Source of the DNA: Nostoc linckia FACHB-104
Lineage (GTDB): Bacteria > Cyanobacteriota > Cyanobacteriia > Cyanobacteriales > Nostocaceae
Direction of reading: 5' to 3'
DNA: 64,000 nucleotides
NCBI RefSeq assembly: GCF_014696615.1
Contig: NZ_JACJQJ010000027.1
Span: forward strand, 1-64,000
Positions within the stretch are counted from its first letter, which is position 1. The number at the start of each line of letters is the position of its first letter. This document shows positions 36,254 to 46,692 of the stretch, in pieces. Made by a program: the position numbers and the translations under genes. The notes under the pieces are model-generated. The model did no database searches. It had not been told where the DNA came from and saw nothing but the letters and a program-made list of their open reading frames with translations.

Positions 36254-36645
36254 TTCACTCTTGATGATCTAGTAATTAGATTAGACGAGTGTAATATAAC
36301 ACTATTCATTCCCCGTGAATGTAAATTTTTCAATCATCGCTAGCGAAATTCTGCCATCTTGATGTTTTGCCTAATATAAATAGATTTCAAGCTAGCAAAA
36401 TTTGACTCTAGCTGAGTTCTAGGATGCCAGCATTACGATTGATTTCCCTCTAATAGATGAGGTTGTTAATATAAATTATTACACCTTTAAATAACTAAAT
36501 GGCTATAAACACATATAGCGAACCTTAACTAAAAAGGCCTTTTTCGACCCTCTAAAACGTGTTTTTATAGATATAAATCAAGCCCGCCTAAGCGGGCTTG
36601 GAAATTAACAGAATTTGAGACTATAGAAAACGCGGAAATTCTATA
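36254..36645. other. 392-base intergenic region between sufU and the RTX gene
   Basis: It holds the perfect palindrome AAAAAGGCCTTTTT (36531-36544) and the terminator hairpin listed next. The remainder is AT-rich upstream sequence of sufU with no gene. Confidence 0.6.
36579..36600 (-). terminator. terminator-like hairpin after the RTX gene
   Basis: A perfect 9-bp GC-rich stem, CAAGCCCGC / GCGGGCTTG with a 4-base loop, lies 46 bases past the stop of the RTX gene. The bases that follow on the minus strand are A/T-rich but not a clean T-run. Confidence 0.6.
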
Positions 36646-39600
36646 TTAGCCAAACACAAATTTAGCGCTTTCGGCTTGTAGTTGAGCTTGGGTAATCCCC
36701 AGGAAAGTAGCGAAATTAGTACCATTGATACCCAGAATAGCGTTGCTTTGAGCATCTTGGCTAAAGGTGAGGTCATTTAGTTTATATGTCTTACTGCCAA
36801 TTCCCACAACATCTATACCTAGTACAAAATCACTGATGGTGTTAGCAGCAGTTGGGATGTCCCCAGTGATCACCCAGAACTGGTCAGCACCAGCACCACC
36901 AGTCAGGACATTATTTCCGCCTTCTTGAACATAGAATTTGTCGTTACCTTCACCACCCAAAGCGCGATCGCCGGCACCCAGGAAGAATGTATCATCACCC
37001 ACACCACCTGAAATGCGGTTACCACCTTGACCCTCAGTAGCGTCGAAGGTGTCGTTTCCTGAACCACCAAACACGCGATCGCTCTTGCTGACATAGATAA
37101 TATCGTTATTGCTGCCACCAAAAACACGATTGCGTCCGATTTGCGAAGTGGCTAGATCTACTTCATCATCACCTGCGCCGGTGAAAATTATCTCTCGGTT
37201 GCCATCAAATCCATTTGACCCTGCAATTAATATATCTTTATTAGGTGTACCAAAATTGAGATTTTGCGGGTCAGCCATAAAATCAGATGAATCAAGCTGA
37301 ACTGCACCCTTAATTACAGCCAATACTTTTTGAGTGTCAGTTACCTTGATTTCCACATTCCCATTAGTAGGGGTAATAGTTAACTGATCAAAAGACAAGT
37401 CGTTCAAGAGTTTGATTTTGTCTTGACCTTTTTCAAAGTCATTGATTGTGTCAGTTCCATCACCAGCAGCAAAAGCAAATGTGTCTTTACCCGCATTACC
37501 CCAGATATTATCGTTACCTAGTCCACCTGTTATCAGGTCGTCACTGCTACCGCCCCAGATAACATCGTCGCCAGCGCCACCATTGATTGTGTCCGCTCCT
37601 TGATAACCATAGATGACATCTGAAGCATCAGTACCAGTGTAGTTATCCCCCCCATTACTACCAAAGGTCAGCTTCTGCCCAAAGCGAGTCCAGCTACCTT
37701 CTGTTCTTAGCGCAGTTACAATATCGTAGCTATTTTCAAAGAATTCATAGCGACTTATCTTGTTATCTTTTATGTCAATATTGATGGCAAAAGGAATATC
37801 CTGAGCTAAATTTTGCGTCCGGTTATTTTGATAATCAAAATTGCCGAACACGACCACAGTGTTACCTTCCGCATAGGTTTGCTCAATCTTAAAGTCGAGG
37901 ATTTTGAACTCTTGAACTAATTGTTGCAGGAAGCTCTTGATTTCTTGAGAACCAGTATGGACTGTTGTCCAAGGTAGAATACGATTTCTTTCATGGAAAA
38001 ATGAAGTTTCTGAGTAGTCATTATCAGCGCGCCCGACTATATACTGAGCATCGTTGGTAAAATTAGCATCTATGTATTGATTAGCATTGCCAGTGAGAAC
38101 GGCATTAAAGAAGCCTTGTACTACCTGTAAATTAGCATCTTCATCAGCTGGTGCTGGTGCAACAGTCGGATCTTTAGGCGCTGGGTATTGTAAGCTAGGC
38201 CCAGTCGGAATTTTGATAAAATCGCTCTGATCAATTTTCCCTGCGGCTCCCTTGATCACAGCGAGAATTTCTGATGTAGCAGTGACTGTTACTACTGCAT
38301 CAGCGCCATTATTACTAATAGTTAACTCATTGAAGTTTAAATCTGTGGTTGTAGGTTGAAAAGTATTGTTGTTAACAGCGTAGGATACTTTTCTGCCTAA
38401 ACCGATTTTGTCTACTCCATCTTCAAAGTCAACAATGTTATCGGTGCCTTCTCCTTTTACTAAAACAAAGGTATCGCTACCAGCACCACCAGAGATAGTG
38501 TCATTACCACTACCACCCCAAATTTCATCATTACCAGATACAGCACTGATATTGTCAGCTTCTTGATAGCCATAAATTAAGTCTTGTCCGTCCTTACCCG
38601 TTAAAGTTTCGGCAAATCGGCTGCCAAAGATCACATTGAGGGCAGGTAGGGGATTACCTTGACTATCTTGCCCAAAAAGCCGCTCCCAGTTACCGCCATC
38701 TCGTTCGCCGCTGATACTAGCCCAAGCATCCTCACGAATAAAATACTTGCTAATTTTGCCATCTTTGACTTCTGCCTCTAGCGCCCAAGGAGTGATGACG
38801 TAATTACCAGTGGTCTTACTTAAATGAACATAATCTCCAAAGGCTGCAATTTTATTGCCATCTACTACGTATTTATCAACGTTGTAGCGTAATACTTGTC
38901 TAAATTGAAATAGGCCATCACTAAATTGGATAGCTCCGGCTTTTCCTGTAAAGGGGAAGATGGCAGGATTGATTAAATTGCTTTCATGAGCATGAGAATT
39001 TTCATTGTAGTTGACATCTTGAGTGACGATAAAGAATTTGACATCATCAGTGAAATTAGCATTCACGTAGTCAGCAACACCTTGAGGGCCACCTAAGTAA
39101 GAATTAAAGTAGCCTTGGAGTAAATTGATGTTTTGTTGTTCTTGCGCTGAACGAACATGGACAAAATCGCTCTGAGTGATGTTGCTGGCTTGAACTCCTT
39201 TTAAAGTTGCTAGGACTTCCCCTGTCTGGGTAATTTTGATTTCGGTATCTTGATTATTGGTGTTGATGGTGAGTTGGTTAAAGCTCAAAGACCCAGCTAG
39301 ACCTATTTTGTCTTGACCATCTGTGAAGTCAACAATGGTATCAGTTCCCTCACCTGGAGTTAAGACAAAGATGTCGTTACCTCCACCACCGTAAATCTTG
39401 TCATTACCTTTTCCACCGTTGATTGTATCGTCACCTTGATAGCCGTAAATTTCGTCGGTGCGATCGCCACCAGTTATGTTGTCTCCCCCTGTGGTGCCAA
39501 AGGTAAAATCAACTGTTTGGTCTGCACTCAAATTAGCAGTCCAAGTACCACTTTTACGAGCAGCGATACTATAAGAATAGGCATCTTCATAAAAATGGAT

Positions 39601-41313
39601 AAAATCTACTTTGCCATTTGTTGGGTTGACATGAAAGTCATAGGCAAAGGGCACATCATGAACGTTTTTAGTATTTTTATCCCGGTATTCAAACCGCCCA
39701 AATAAGGCTAAATCAGGCCCATTTTGGAACACGTCATCAATCAAGAATTTAGTGACTGAATCCGTTAAGTCGTTAGCTTCGCCAAGACTACTGATAAATC
39801 CCTGAGCACCTGCTATTCCTTGCCATTCTTGAGTGGGAGGAGTAATGCCATAACGCTCGTGAGAGAAGGATACAGAGTAACCGTCTATATCAGAATTGTA
39901 TTCTTCAAAATAGGAGTTTTGACTCTCAATGATGATGTACTTAACATTGGGATCAAAATTGGACGCTATATAGTCCAATATAGTGCCGTTGCCGAAAGCG
40001 TTAAAGAAGCCGAGAACTGTTTGGCGATAACCTGCTTCTGCTTGTGGAGTAAAGTTTGCTGGGTCAGGATTGTCTGTTGGGTAACCTCTAAAAGCAGGAA
40101 ATTCCTGTAAAACAGTAGATTTAGTCTGATCGCCAGCTTCAATGAAGTCATCTGCGGTAATCTTGGTGGCATCAACATTCTTCAGAAGTGCTAGCTTTTC
40201 ATTTGTGCTAGCAAGACTAATCGCTGTATCAGCACCTTGTTGCTCAATTTTGAGCTGACTAAAGGTGATTTTAGGAGCTAATTCAGTGACATTTGTTCCA
40301 TTTGTCGAATCTAATAAGGCTGGTGCTCCCACCAACTTATCTACACCATCGACAAAGTCCGTAACTGTAAAAAATCCTTCGTCTGTGGGTTTAGCAACTT
40401 TGGCATCGGAGTACAGCACGAAGAAATCACTACCAGCACCCCCAGTAGCAGTATCAAAACCAATACCACCCCAGAGAATGTCATTACCATCGCCACCAGT
40501 TAGAGAATCGTTACCACTACCACCGTTGAGGTAGTCATCACCGCTACCACCAGTTATGGTGTCATTACCTTGGTAACCATAAATGACATCCCTGAGTTGG
40601 TTGGGATTACTGTCACCATTTAAAGCTTCGCTGGCTCTAGTACCCCAGCGAATATTGACGGGATGGATTGCGCCTAGAGGACTGTTTGCATTTTGCTCCC
40701 ATAGGTTGACTCCATACTGTCCTTGCCAAGTACCACCTTCACGGGAACCAGCAGCGTAAGCAAAAGAGTTATCGAAGTAGTGATAAAGCTGTATCTTGCC
40801 ATCATTACTCATCGTAATGTTGATGGCAAAAGGTGTACTGACAAAGTTGCCTGTACGGGAGTGAACATACCGCAGATAGCCGTAGACTGCGACTTTATTA
40901 CCTTCAGCAATATATTTCTGATCATTGAATTGAAAGAACTTGCTATCAAAATCAAAGTCAGATGAAAGAGCAGTGATAAAATCCTTCACACCTGCCGGGC
41001 CGATGTATTCTTTTGTTTCTGGAACCAGCGCATTGCGCTCGTGAGAAAATCGATCATCAGCATAAGCATTGGTCTCATCTAGATTTTTCTGTGGTGTTTC
41101 TCCACCAGGAATAGCTAGTTGAAATACGACATTACCGTTTGCGTCTTTGCCATCGTATAGTTCTTTACCACCACGGACGATGATAAATCTGCCATCAGAT
41201 GTGACATTACCATCAATGTATTGATTTAATGCTGTAGAATCTTTCTGGCGAAAAGATGCGAAAAAGCCTTTAACTACATTGATATTGTTTTGTTCTTGGG
41301 TAGTGTAAGCCAT
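36646..41313 (-). CDS. giant RTX calcium-binding protein with four NTF2/SnoaL-like domains
   Basis: A 1555-residue, probably secreted protein with no N-terminal signal. It is built of four repeats of: an NTF2/SnoaL-like domain of about 190-200 residues (starting near 1, 420, 720 and 1056; pattern NxxVVxGFF...Y/F), an RTX block of GGxGxDxxx nonapeptides, and a short beta segment (FVLxxGEGTDTIVDF..DKIGL...ATLKG). A longer RTX tail (about 1345-1500) and a C-terminal segment end the protein, as expected for type I secretion. RTX repeats fold on binding calcium outside the cell. The interleaving with NTF2 domains is unusual. The start has GAGG five bases before the ATG. No type I exporter is encoded in the window. 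Confidence 0.85.
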   Translation of the reverse strand: MAYTTQEQNNINVVKGFFASFRQKDSTALNQYIDGNVTSDGRFIIVRGGKELYDGKDANGNVVFQLAIPGGETPQKNLDETNAYADDRFSHERNALVPETKEYIGPAGVKDFITALSSDFDFDSKFFQFNDQKYIAEGNKVAVYGYLRYVHSRTGNFVSTPFAINITMSNDGKIQLYHYFDNSFAYAAGSREGGTWQGQYGVNLWEQNANSPLGAIHPVNIRWGTRASEALNGDSNPNQLRDVIYGYQGNDTITGGSGDDYLNGGSGNDSLTGGDGNDILWGGIGFDTATGGAGSDFFVLYSDAKVAKPTDEGFFTVTDFVDGVDKLVGAPALLDSTNGTNVTELAPKITFSQLKIEQQGADTAISLASTNEKLALLKNVDATKITADDFIEAGDQTKSTVLQEFPAFRGYPTDNPDPANFTPQAEAGYRQTVLGFFNAFGNGTILDYIASNFDPNVKYIIIESQNSYFEEYNSDIDGYSVSFSHERYGITPPTQEWQGIAGAQGFISSLGEANDLTDSVTKFLIDDVFQNGPDLALFGRFEYRDKNTKNVHDVPFAYDFHVNPTNGKVDFIHFYEDAYSYSIAARKSGTWTANLSADQTVDFTFGTTGGDNITGGDRTDEIYGYQGDDTINGGKGNDKIYGGGGNDIFVLTPGEGTDTIVDFTDGQDKIGLAGSLSFNQLTINTNNQDTEIKITQTGEVLATLKGVQASNITQSDFVHVRSAQEQQNINLLQGYFNSYLGGPQGVADYVNANFTDDVKFFIVTQDVNYNENSHAHESNLINPAIFPFTGKAGAIQFSDGLFQFRQVLRYNVDKYVVDGNKIAAFGDYVHLSKTTGNYVITPWALEAEVKDGKISKYFIREDAWASISGERDGGNWERLFGQDSQGNPLPALNVIFGSRFAETLTGKDGQDLIYGYQEADNISAVSGNDEIWGGSGNDTISGGAGSDTFVLVKGEGTDNIVDFEDGVDKIGLGRKVSYAVNNNTFQPTTTDLNFNELTISNNGADAVVTVTATSEILAVIKGAAGKIDQSDFIKIPTGPSLQYPAPKDPTVAPAPADEDANLQVVQGFFNAVLTGNANQYIDANFTNDAQYIVGRADNDYSETSFFHERNRILPWTTVHTGSQEIKSFLQQLVQEFKILDFKIEQTYAEGNTVVVFGNFDYQNNRTQNLAQDIPFAINIDIKDNKISRYEFFENSYDIVTALRTEGSWTRFGQKLTFGSNGGDNYTGTDASDVIYGYQGADTINGGAGDDVIWGGSSDDLITGGLGNDNIWGNAGKDTFAFAAGDGTDTINDFEKGQDKIKLLNDLSFDQLTITPTNGNVEIKVTDTQKVLAVIKGAVQLDSSDFMADPQNLNFGTPNKDILIAGSNGFDGNREIIFTGAGDDEVDLATSQIGRNRVFGGSNNDIIYVSKSDRVFGGSGNDTFDATEGQGGNRISGGVGDDTFFLGAGDRALGGEGNDKFYVQEGGNNVLTGGAGADQFWVITGDIPTAANTISDFVLGIDVVGIGSKTYKLNDLTFSQDAQSNAILGINGTNFATFLGITQAQLQAESAKFVFG

Positions 41314-43111
41314 ATTATCCTCTTAGTTGAGTATTTATGATATTTGACAATCCAAAAAGTTACTACTTCTCCAGTATTATTTCTACAAAATCATCATCAA
41401 ATAAAGTTCTGCGATTGAATTATGCATGGTGATTTTTGACAATTACCATGCTAATTTGTTAATTGATTTTTAGTAAATTAACTACTATTTAGTAGGTTTT
41501 CAAAATTTTAGCTCTGAGCAATTTAGTCTCTAAACCTCAATCTCAAAATAACGAAAATATTGCTGAAAATTTTTAATTTTTCAATAGATTTTAACTGAGC
41601 TTATAAAACCTAGTATTGCCAGACTGCAGGAAAAATCAAAAATATAAATAGCATCTTTTCTATTACTTTGAAGTTGCTTAGACGCTCTCTATATGTTACC
41701 AAGCCGCAAATAGTATACTATGTACTAAATAACCAAATTTTTGCAGTCATGAATCTGGTACAGCCTTGCGCCAGTGGTTTAGAATAGCGGATTTAATTGC
41801 ACAGGTTAAGTTAGATACACATTACAGGAAATTCACCTTTTCTTGTGATGATGTTCCGAAAAATTGAAAATATCTCAATACCTTCAAATAGTGTTTTACC
41901 CTCTAAAGCATCAGCTGGTTTTATAGCTGATATTTGGATAATTGCCCACTTTTAGCTTGATATTTGATATCTTCAATAGTCCTAGTAATGTAATTGAATT
42001 ACCTTGTCGGATAGATGCTGTCAATACAGTCAGAATTATAACATTTATCATACCTATGAACGCGATAGACTTTTATCTCTCTGATAAGGTGTCTGAGATC
42101 TTTCTCGAATAGCTTGCTAGCAATCGGTTCTTTGATGACATTGAGGAATGATTTACCTTAGGCGTGCCATGACAATATTGATGAGCTAGTAATTACTGAG
42201 ACATGTATAATCTAAATTCGATTTACTGCTTGGTTTGGGTAGATTTAAGCATAAAAACCGATTGGTTTGGTAGCTTCCATATCTAATTACATCACCAGGG
42301 CGGCAAGATGCCAACCCCATAAAAGTTGCATTTTATAAAGTATTAAAAAATACAAAAGCTCAGTATTATAACTGAGATAAATATAAAGCAAATTTAAAGA
42401 TGCTGCACTAACGTCGAGTCAAACCTATAAAATTGGCTGAGTTTGACGATTCAAGTGCATGTGGCAATCAATCTCAACTTTATTAAAACTTTATATAAGT
42501 GCTTACCCTGATGTTACAGTAAATAATATTACTAAATTGATATCTTCCTATGCAGTTAAGTATTTGCGATCGCAGCCTCTGAAAGTTAAGTAATTCCAAC
42601 TAAAAAAATATTCCGTCACTCTGTTTGAGACTATCATTTGTCCCTTGTCTAATGTAAATACAAATGACGAATGACTAATGAAGAAGGAATACCTTCATGG
42701 GTAGTTATGTAATTTAGATGTTTTTTAGCTTATTTCACCATTCAACAGAGGATTTTTGATTGCTCTGTTGGGCAAAGACGTGATCGCAAAGAGGGAGCAA
42801 AAATTTATTTGCCATAACTATCAAAGACCGTTACTACAAAGCGAGAGACTATATAGTTGGTTAATTACGAGTTATTTTTCTTTACTATTCAGACATCCTA
42901 GACTACTGTATGATTTGACAAAGGTATATCTTGCAACTTATAAGAATGTCTGGAAGGTCTTAAGAGGAGACAATTCAATACTAAGTGATAGCGACTGTAA
43001 TAGCCGCCCAAAAGACTAGTAAATAATACTTCTCAGGTATCCTATTAAATACTTATGAGTTGGTGCTTGTGAATTCTGTGGCGAAGATTTAAAAACAGGT
43101 GTGAGAATTCC
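41314..43111. other. 1.8-kb region without convincing genes
   Basis: AT-rich sequence between the divergent RTX and porin genes. It has many stop codons in all frames and only one weak open frame (42756-43019). It may hold the promoters of both flanking genes or small RNAs, but no motif is clear. Short repeat phrases (ACAAATGACGAATGACTAATGA near 42661) occur. Confidence 0.5.
42756..43019 (+). CDS. doubtful small ORF upstream of the porin
   Basis: An 87-codon frame starting at TTG, with AGAGGA only three bases before it. The predicted product has a hydrophobic/aromatic middle (WLITSYFSLLF) and a basic part, and no domain I recognise. It could be a decayed gene end or chance. Listed only because it is the best frame in this 1.8-kb gap. 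Confidence 0.2.
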   Translation: MIALLGKDVIAKREQKFICHNYQRPLLQSERLYSWLITSYFSLLFRHPRLLYDLTKVYLATYKNVWKVLRGDNSILSDSDCNSRPKD

Positions 43112-45109
43112 ATGTTGAATAATTTAACTCATTGGCAAGCTAAACTTGCTGAATTAAAAGCTGTATGGATTGCTTTGCTGCTCTCTTCGGGTGTGATAGC
43201 CAACCCTCTACAAGTATTAGCTCAGGCTGAGGGTGATGCAGTAAATAATATTAAATCAGAGAATACTAGTACAGTAGAACAGCCACTGACTACTCCTCAG
43301 CAAACTGTAGTCGATCAAAATCCTTTAAATCACTTAAATCCGTTAACCAATGACTCTAGTTTGGGTGAGAACAAACAGGAATTAGGATCGCCTCTGACAA
43401 TATCCGATCTCACCCCAGCTGAAGGGTTAAGTCAGTTTAGCTCTAATGCTGCTGACCTCAGCTTAACCCCAGATGAAGAGGATACTAATAGTGGTATGGC
43501 GCAGGTAAATTCCGTATCGCAGTTACGGGATGTGTCACCTGGAGATTGGGCCTTTACAGCTTTGCAAAGCTTGGTAGAACGTTACGGCTGTATCGCAGGT
43601 TATCCAAGTGGAACTTTTTTGGGTAACCGCGCCATGACTCGTTATGAATTTGCAGCGGGTCTGAATGCTTGTTTAGAACGAGTTCAAGAATTAATTTCTA
43701 CAGCTACCTCTGATCTAGTTAAAAAAGAAGACTTGGGAACTTTACAAAAGTTACAAGAAGAATTTTCGGCTGAACTAGCAACTTTAAGAGGACGTGTAGA
43801 TCAGTTAGAAGCGCAAACCACTAAACTAGAAAATCAACAATTTTCCACCACTACGAAACTGTATGGTTTTGCTTGGTTCAACCTAGCAGCAGGATTTTCT
43901 GGAGGTGATATTCAGCGGGAGACTGGGAACCGAGTAGTTAGAGGAAGTAGCGATCGCGAAATCGCCAGAGTTGACGACCCCAATGCTACCCTCACAGGTT
44001 TAGTCTGGCTGGACTTTGTTACCTCTTTCACAGGTAAAGATAGCCTAGTACTACAACTATCAATGGGTACTAGCAGTGCATTTCCTGGCCCCTTGGCTAA
44101 TTCTTATGCTTCTGCTGGCTTAGATTATTCATTCGCTGATTTTACTACTGGACCTGGGGCTATCATCCCTAATGAGATCACGATTAGAGAACTTTACTAT
44201 CAATTTCCCGTTACCAATAACCTTCAGCTCGTAGTAGGGCCCAGGTTTAACTTCTTCCGCTTCTTAGAAGGAAACCAATTCTCCTTTACTTTCACCCAAG
44301 GACCACCAATCTTTAACTACATGACATTCAACTCTGCTAACAGTACCTTAGTAAATGCCATTGACCGTGGTGCTGGTGCAGTAGCAATGTGGGATATTAA
44401 TAAAAACTTTCTGCTCAAACTGGCTTATCTCAGTGAGACAGATGAATATTTACCTAGTCCACCGTTTAACTCAGCTAGCAATCCGTTTCAGGGTTTATTT
44501 GGTGGGACTAACACCCTAACTGCTGAACTAACTTTTAGACCTAGTAATACATCTAATATCAGATTTCTTTACACCCGTACCAATATTGAAGGCTATCGGT
44601 TAAATAGGGATGGCGTGAGACAACTTGGTTATGGACTTACAGAACCTTTTTATGGCGTAGCCGATGACGGTTTTGGTGGCGATCTCAATAATGGGACAGC
44701 AGACACCTTTGGCATTAACGCTGATTGGCGAATTACCCCTAAATTTGGCGTTTTTGGTCGTTATACTTACGGTAGCACCGCTATTCGTCCAGTTAACCCC
44801 AATATCCCCAGAGGAGAAATCAATACTCAGTCATTCCAATTTGGTATGGCTTTCCCAGATTTAGGTAAACCAGGTGCAATGGGACAGCTTTCTTTCCTCA
44901 TCCCGATGGATATTTTATCGGGTCGCCAGTACCTAGTATCTGGAGGCGGTAATGGTGGTACTTGGTATGAGGTTGAGGGCAGTTATTTCTTACCGATATC
45001 AAGCAATATCGCCCTCGTTCCTTCTTTTTCTGTGGTAATGAATCCCAATAACTTCGATAACAACCCAACTATTTTTGTTGGTAACTTAAGGACGCAGTTT
45101 AATTTTTAG
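43112..45109 (+). CDS. SLH-domain outer-membrane porin (cyanobacterial iron-uptake porin type)
   Basis: A 665-residue outer-membrane protein. A signal peptide (about 1-38, ending LAQA) and a Ser/Thr/Gln-rich linker are followed by one SLH domain (about 133-196, VSPGDWAFTALQSLVERYGC then RYEFAAGL), which anchors to the pyruvylated cell wall polymer. A coiled coil (about 205-242) and an OprB-type beta-barrel (about 245-665) ending in FNF complete it. This is the standard plan of abundant cyanobacterial porins, some tied to iron uptake. It is the only + strand gene after 24 kb. Confidence 0.9.
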   Translation: MLNNLTHWQAKLAELKAVWIALLLSSGVIANPLQVLAQAEGDAVNNIKSENTSTVEQPLTTPQQTVVDQNPLNHLNPLTNDSSLGENKQELGSPLTISDLTPAEGLSQFSSNAADLSLTPDEEDTNSGMAQVNSVSQLRDVSPGDWAFTALQSLVERYGCIAGYPSGTFLGNRAMTRYEFAAGLNACLERVQELISTATSDLVKKEDLGTLQKLQEEFSAELATLRGRVDQLEAQTTKLENQQFSTTTKLYGFAWFNLAAGFSGGDIQRETGNRVVRGSSDREIARVDDPNATLTGLVWLDFVTSFTGKDSLVLQLSMGTSSAFPGPLANSYASAGLDYSFADFTTGPGAIIPNEITIRELYYQFPVTNNLQLVVGPRFNFFRFLEGNQFSFTFTQGPPIFNYMTFNSANSTLVNAIDRGAGAVAMWDINKNFLLKLAYLSETDEYLPSPPFNSASNPFQGLFGGTNTLTAELTFRPSNTSNIRFLYTRTNIEGYRLNRDGVRQLGYGLTEPFYGVADDGFGGDLNNGTADTFGINADWRITPKFGVFGRYTYGSTAIRPVNPNIPRGEINTQSFQFGMAFPDLGKPGAMGQLSFLIPMDILSGRQYLVSGGGNGGTWYEVEGSYFLPISSNIALVPSFSVVMNPNNFDNNPTIFVGNLRTQFNF

Positions 45110-45165
45110 TTGGTCAAGGGGTAAGGGGGAAGGGTCAAGGGTGATACATTCTTTGCAATTCCCTA

Positions 45166-46542
45166 TTACCCATTCCCCAATATTGGTAGTAATACCTGAA
45201 AGCTGGTATCGCCTGGTTGAGAGTGGAGATGGATTTGTCCATGATGCTTATCGACTATCAGACTATGCACAATATCCAAACCTAAGCCGCTACCTTTACC
45301 AACTCCTTTGGTGGTGAAAAATGGTTCAAAAATGCGGGTCTGAATTTCTGGGGGAATACCAGGCCCGTTATCGGCTATTTCTACAATCACATAATTATCT
45401 TGTTGAGAAGTACGTATCCAAATTTTGCCTTTACCTTCTAACGCATCAATGGCGTTATCAAGCAGATTCGTCCAAACTTGGTTGAGTTCACTGCCATAGG
45501 TATTAATCAGTGGTAAATTTTGGCTGTACTCTCGCGTAACAGCGATACCTCCTTTTAACTTATGACCGAGCATTGTTAAAGTATTTTCAATGCCTTGATG
45601 TACATCCACTTGATGTTGTTGCAGGGGATTAATATGAGCATAGGATTTGATGGATTGCACCAATTCGGAAATCCTGGCTGTACTTTGTTCAATTTCCCCA
45701 ATTAGTCCCAGAGTGGTTAAATTTGCGCCTAACCAATGCACAACATCGCTGATTGCGACATCTGGGATTTGATCAGCTAAAGCATCTAACTTGTCAGCAT
45801 CTAGTCCAGCATCAACTAAAGTAGAGGTAATTTCCCAAGCTTGATTTACCTGATGGTCTTCTAGCCAATCTGTAATTTCATCTTCGCGATCGCTTTGGCT
45901 AATCAAATCTAATTTATGAGCAACACGGCTATCTTGCTGTAGCTGGTTTAAAAAATCCAGTTGTGCTGGGGTAAATGAATATTGGTTTAAGCGTAGCGCT
46001 AAAGTTTGCGACTCTTGAAACCTTGTCCGCAATTCTTCTGCTACTCTAGCGCCAGCAGCAGCAGGATTTTTCAACTCATGGGCCAATCCAGCCGAGAGTT
46101 TACCCAAAGATGCTAATTGTTCCTGCTGTTGTAACTGCGATTCTACAGCTTTGGTTCTAGCAGCAAAAGTAGAAAGCACAACATCAGCTAAAGGTGGGAA
46201 AGTGGCAATAATTTGTTTAAAAGTCTTCAGTTCTAGCTTTAATACCCGACTAGGCTGAGTTGCATAGCCAGTAGCAAAGGAATCAGCTTCCATTAATATA
46301 GACAATTCACCAATAAACTCACCTCGCTGATGCTTGGCGAGTACCTTTGCTTGTCCCCCTACCTGCTTAGTTACTTGAATTTCCCCATCTAAAACTACAT
46401 GGAAATCGTAACTATGTTCGCCTTCTTTAAATAGATATTCACCTAAATTTAAATCAATCTCAGTCCCATAGTCTTGAAGATGCTGCAACACTTCATCTGA
46501 TAACTGGGGAAAAAGCGCGATCGCATTGGATTCTTGCAGCAT
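45166..46542 (-). CDS. cNMP-binding-domain sensor histidine kinase, copy 1
   Basis: A 458-residue soluble histidine kinase. An N-terminal CRP/cyclic-nucleotide-binding-like domain (about 8-125) precedes the H box (H155 in LAHELKNPA), then the ATPase domain with N box (NQVWTNLLDNAIDA), G1 (ADNGPGIP), F (FEPFFTTK) and G2 (GKGSGLGLDI). An inserted helical region separates the H box from the ATPase part. The last codons (LGNG) fall in repeat-like CCCCAAT/CCCATTC sequence. It follows its paralogue and a response-regulator/TrxR fusion, which it could phosphorylate. Confidence 0.87.
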   Translation of the reverse strand: MLQESNAIALFPQLSDEVLQHLQDYGTEIDLNLGEYLFKEGEHSYDFHVVLDGEIQVTKQVGGQAKVLAKHQRGEFIGELSILMEADSFATGYATQPSRVLKLELKTFKQIIATFPPLADVVLSTFAARTKAVESQLQQQEQLASLGKLSAGLAHELKNPAAAGARVAEELRTRFQESQTLALRLNQYSFTPAQLDFLNQLQQDSRVAHKLDLISQSDREDEITDWLEDHQVNQAWEITSTLVDAGLDADKLDALADQIPDVAISDVVHWLGANLTTLGLIGEIEQSTARISELVQSIKSYAHINPLQQHQVDVHQGIENTLTMLGHKLKGGIAVTREYSQNLPLINTYGSELNQVWTNLLDNAIDALEGKGKIWIRTSQQDNYVIVEIADNGPGIPPEIQTRIFEPFFTTKGVGKGSGLGLDIVHSLIVDKHHGQIHLHSQPGDTSFQVLLPILGNG

Positions 46543-46575
46543 AGAAAATACCTTATAGAAATTAATTTTATAGTT

Positions 46576-46690
46576 TGGGGAATGGGTAATTGGTAATTGG
46601 GTGTTTGGTATTTGGTGTTTGGTGTTTGTTATTTCCCCTCATCCCTCTCATCCCCAGTCCCCAATCCCCAATCCCCAATCCCCAATCCCT
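46576..46690. repeat. CCCCAAT and GGTGTTT heptad arrays between the two kinases
   Basis: Units like TTGGTAA, TTGGTGT and TTTGGTG are followed by CATCCCC and at least four CCCCAAT units. This is the classic STRR1-like repeat of heterocystous cyanobacteria. It reaches within a few bases of the stop codon of the next kinase gene. Confidence 0.8.
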
Positions 46691-46692
46691 GA

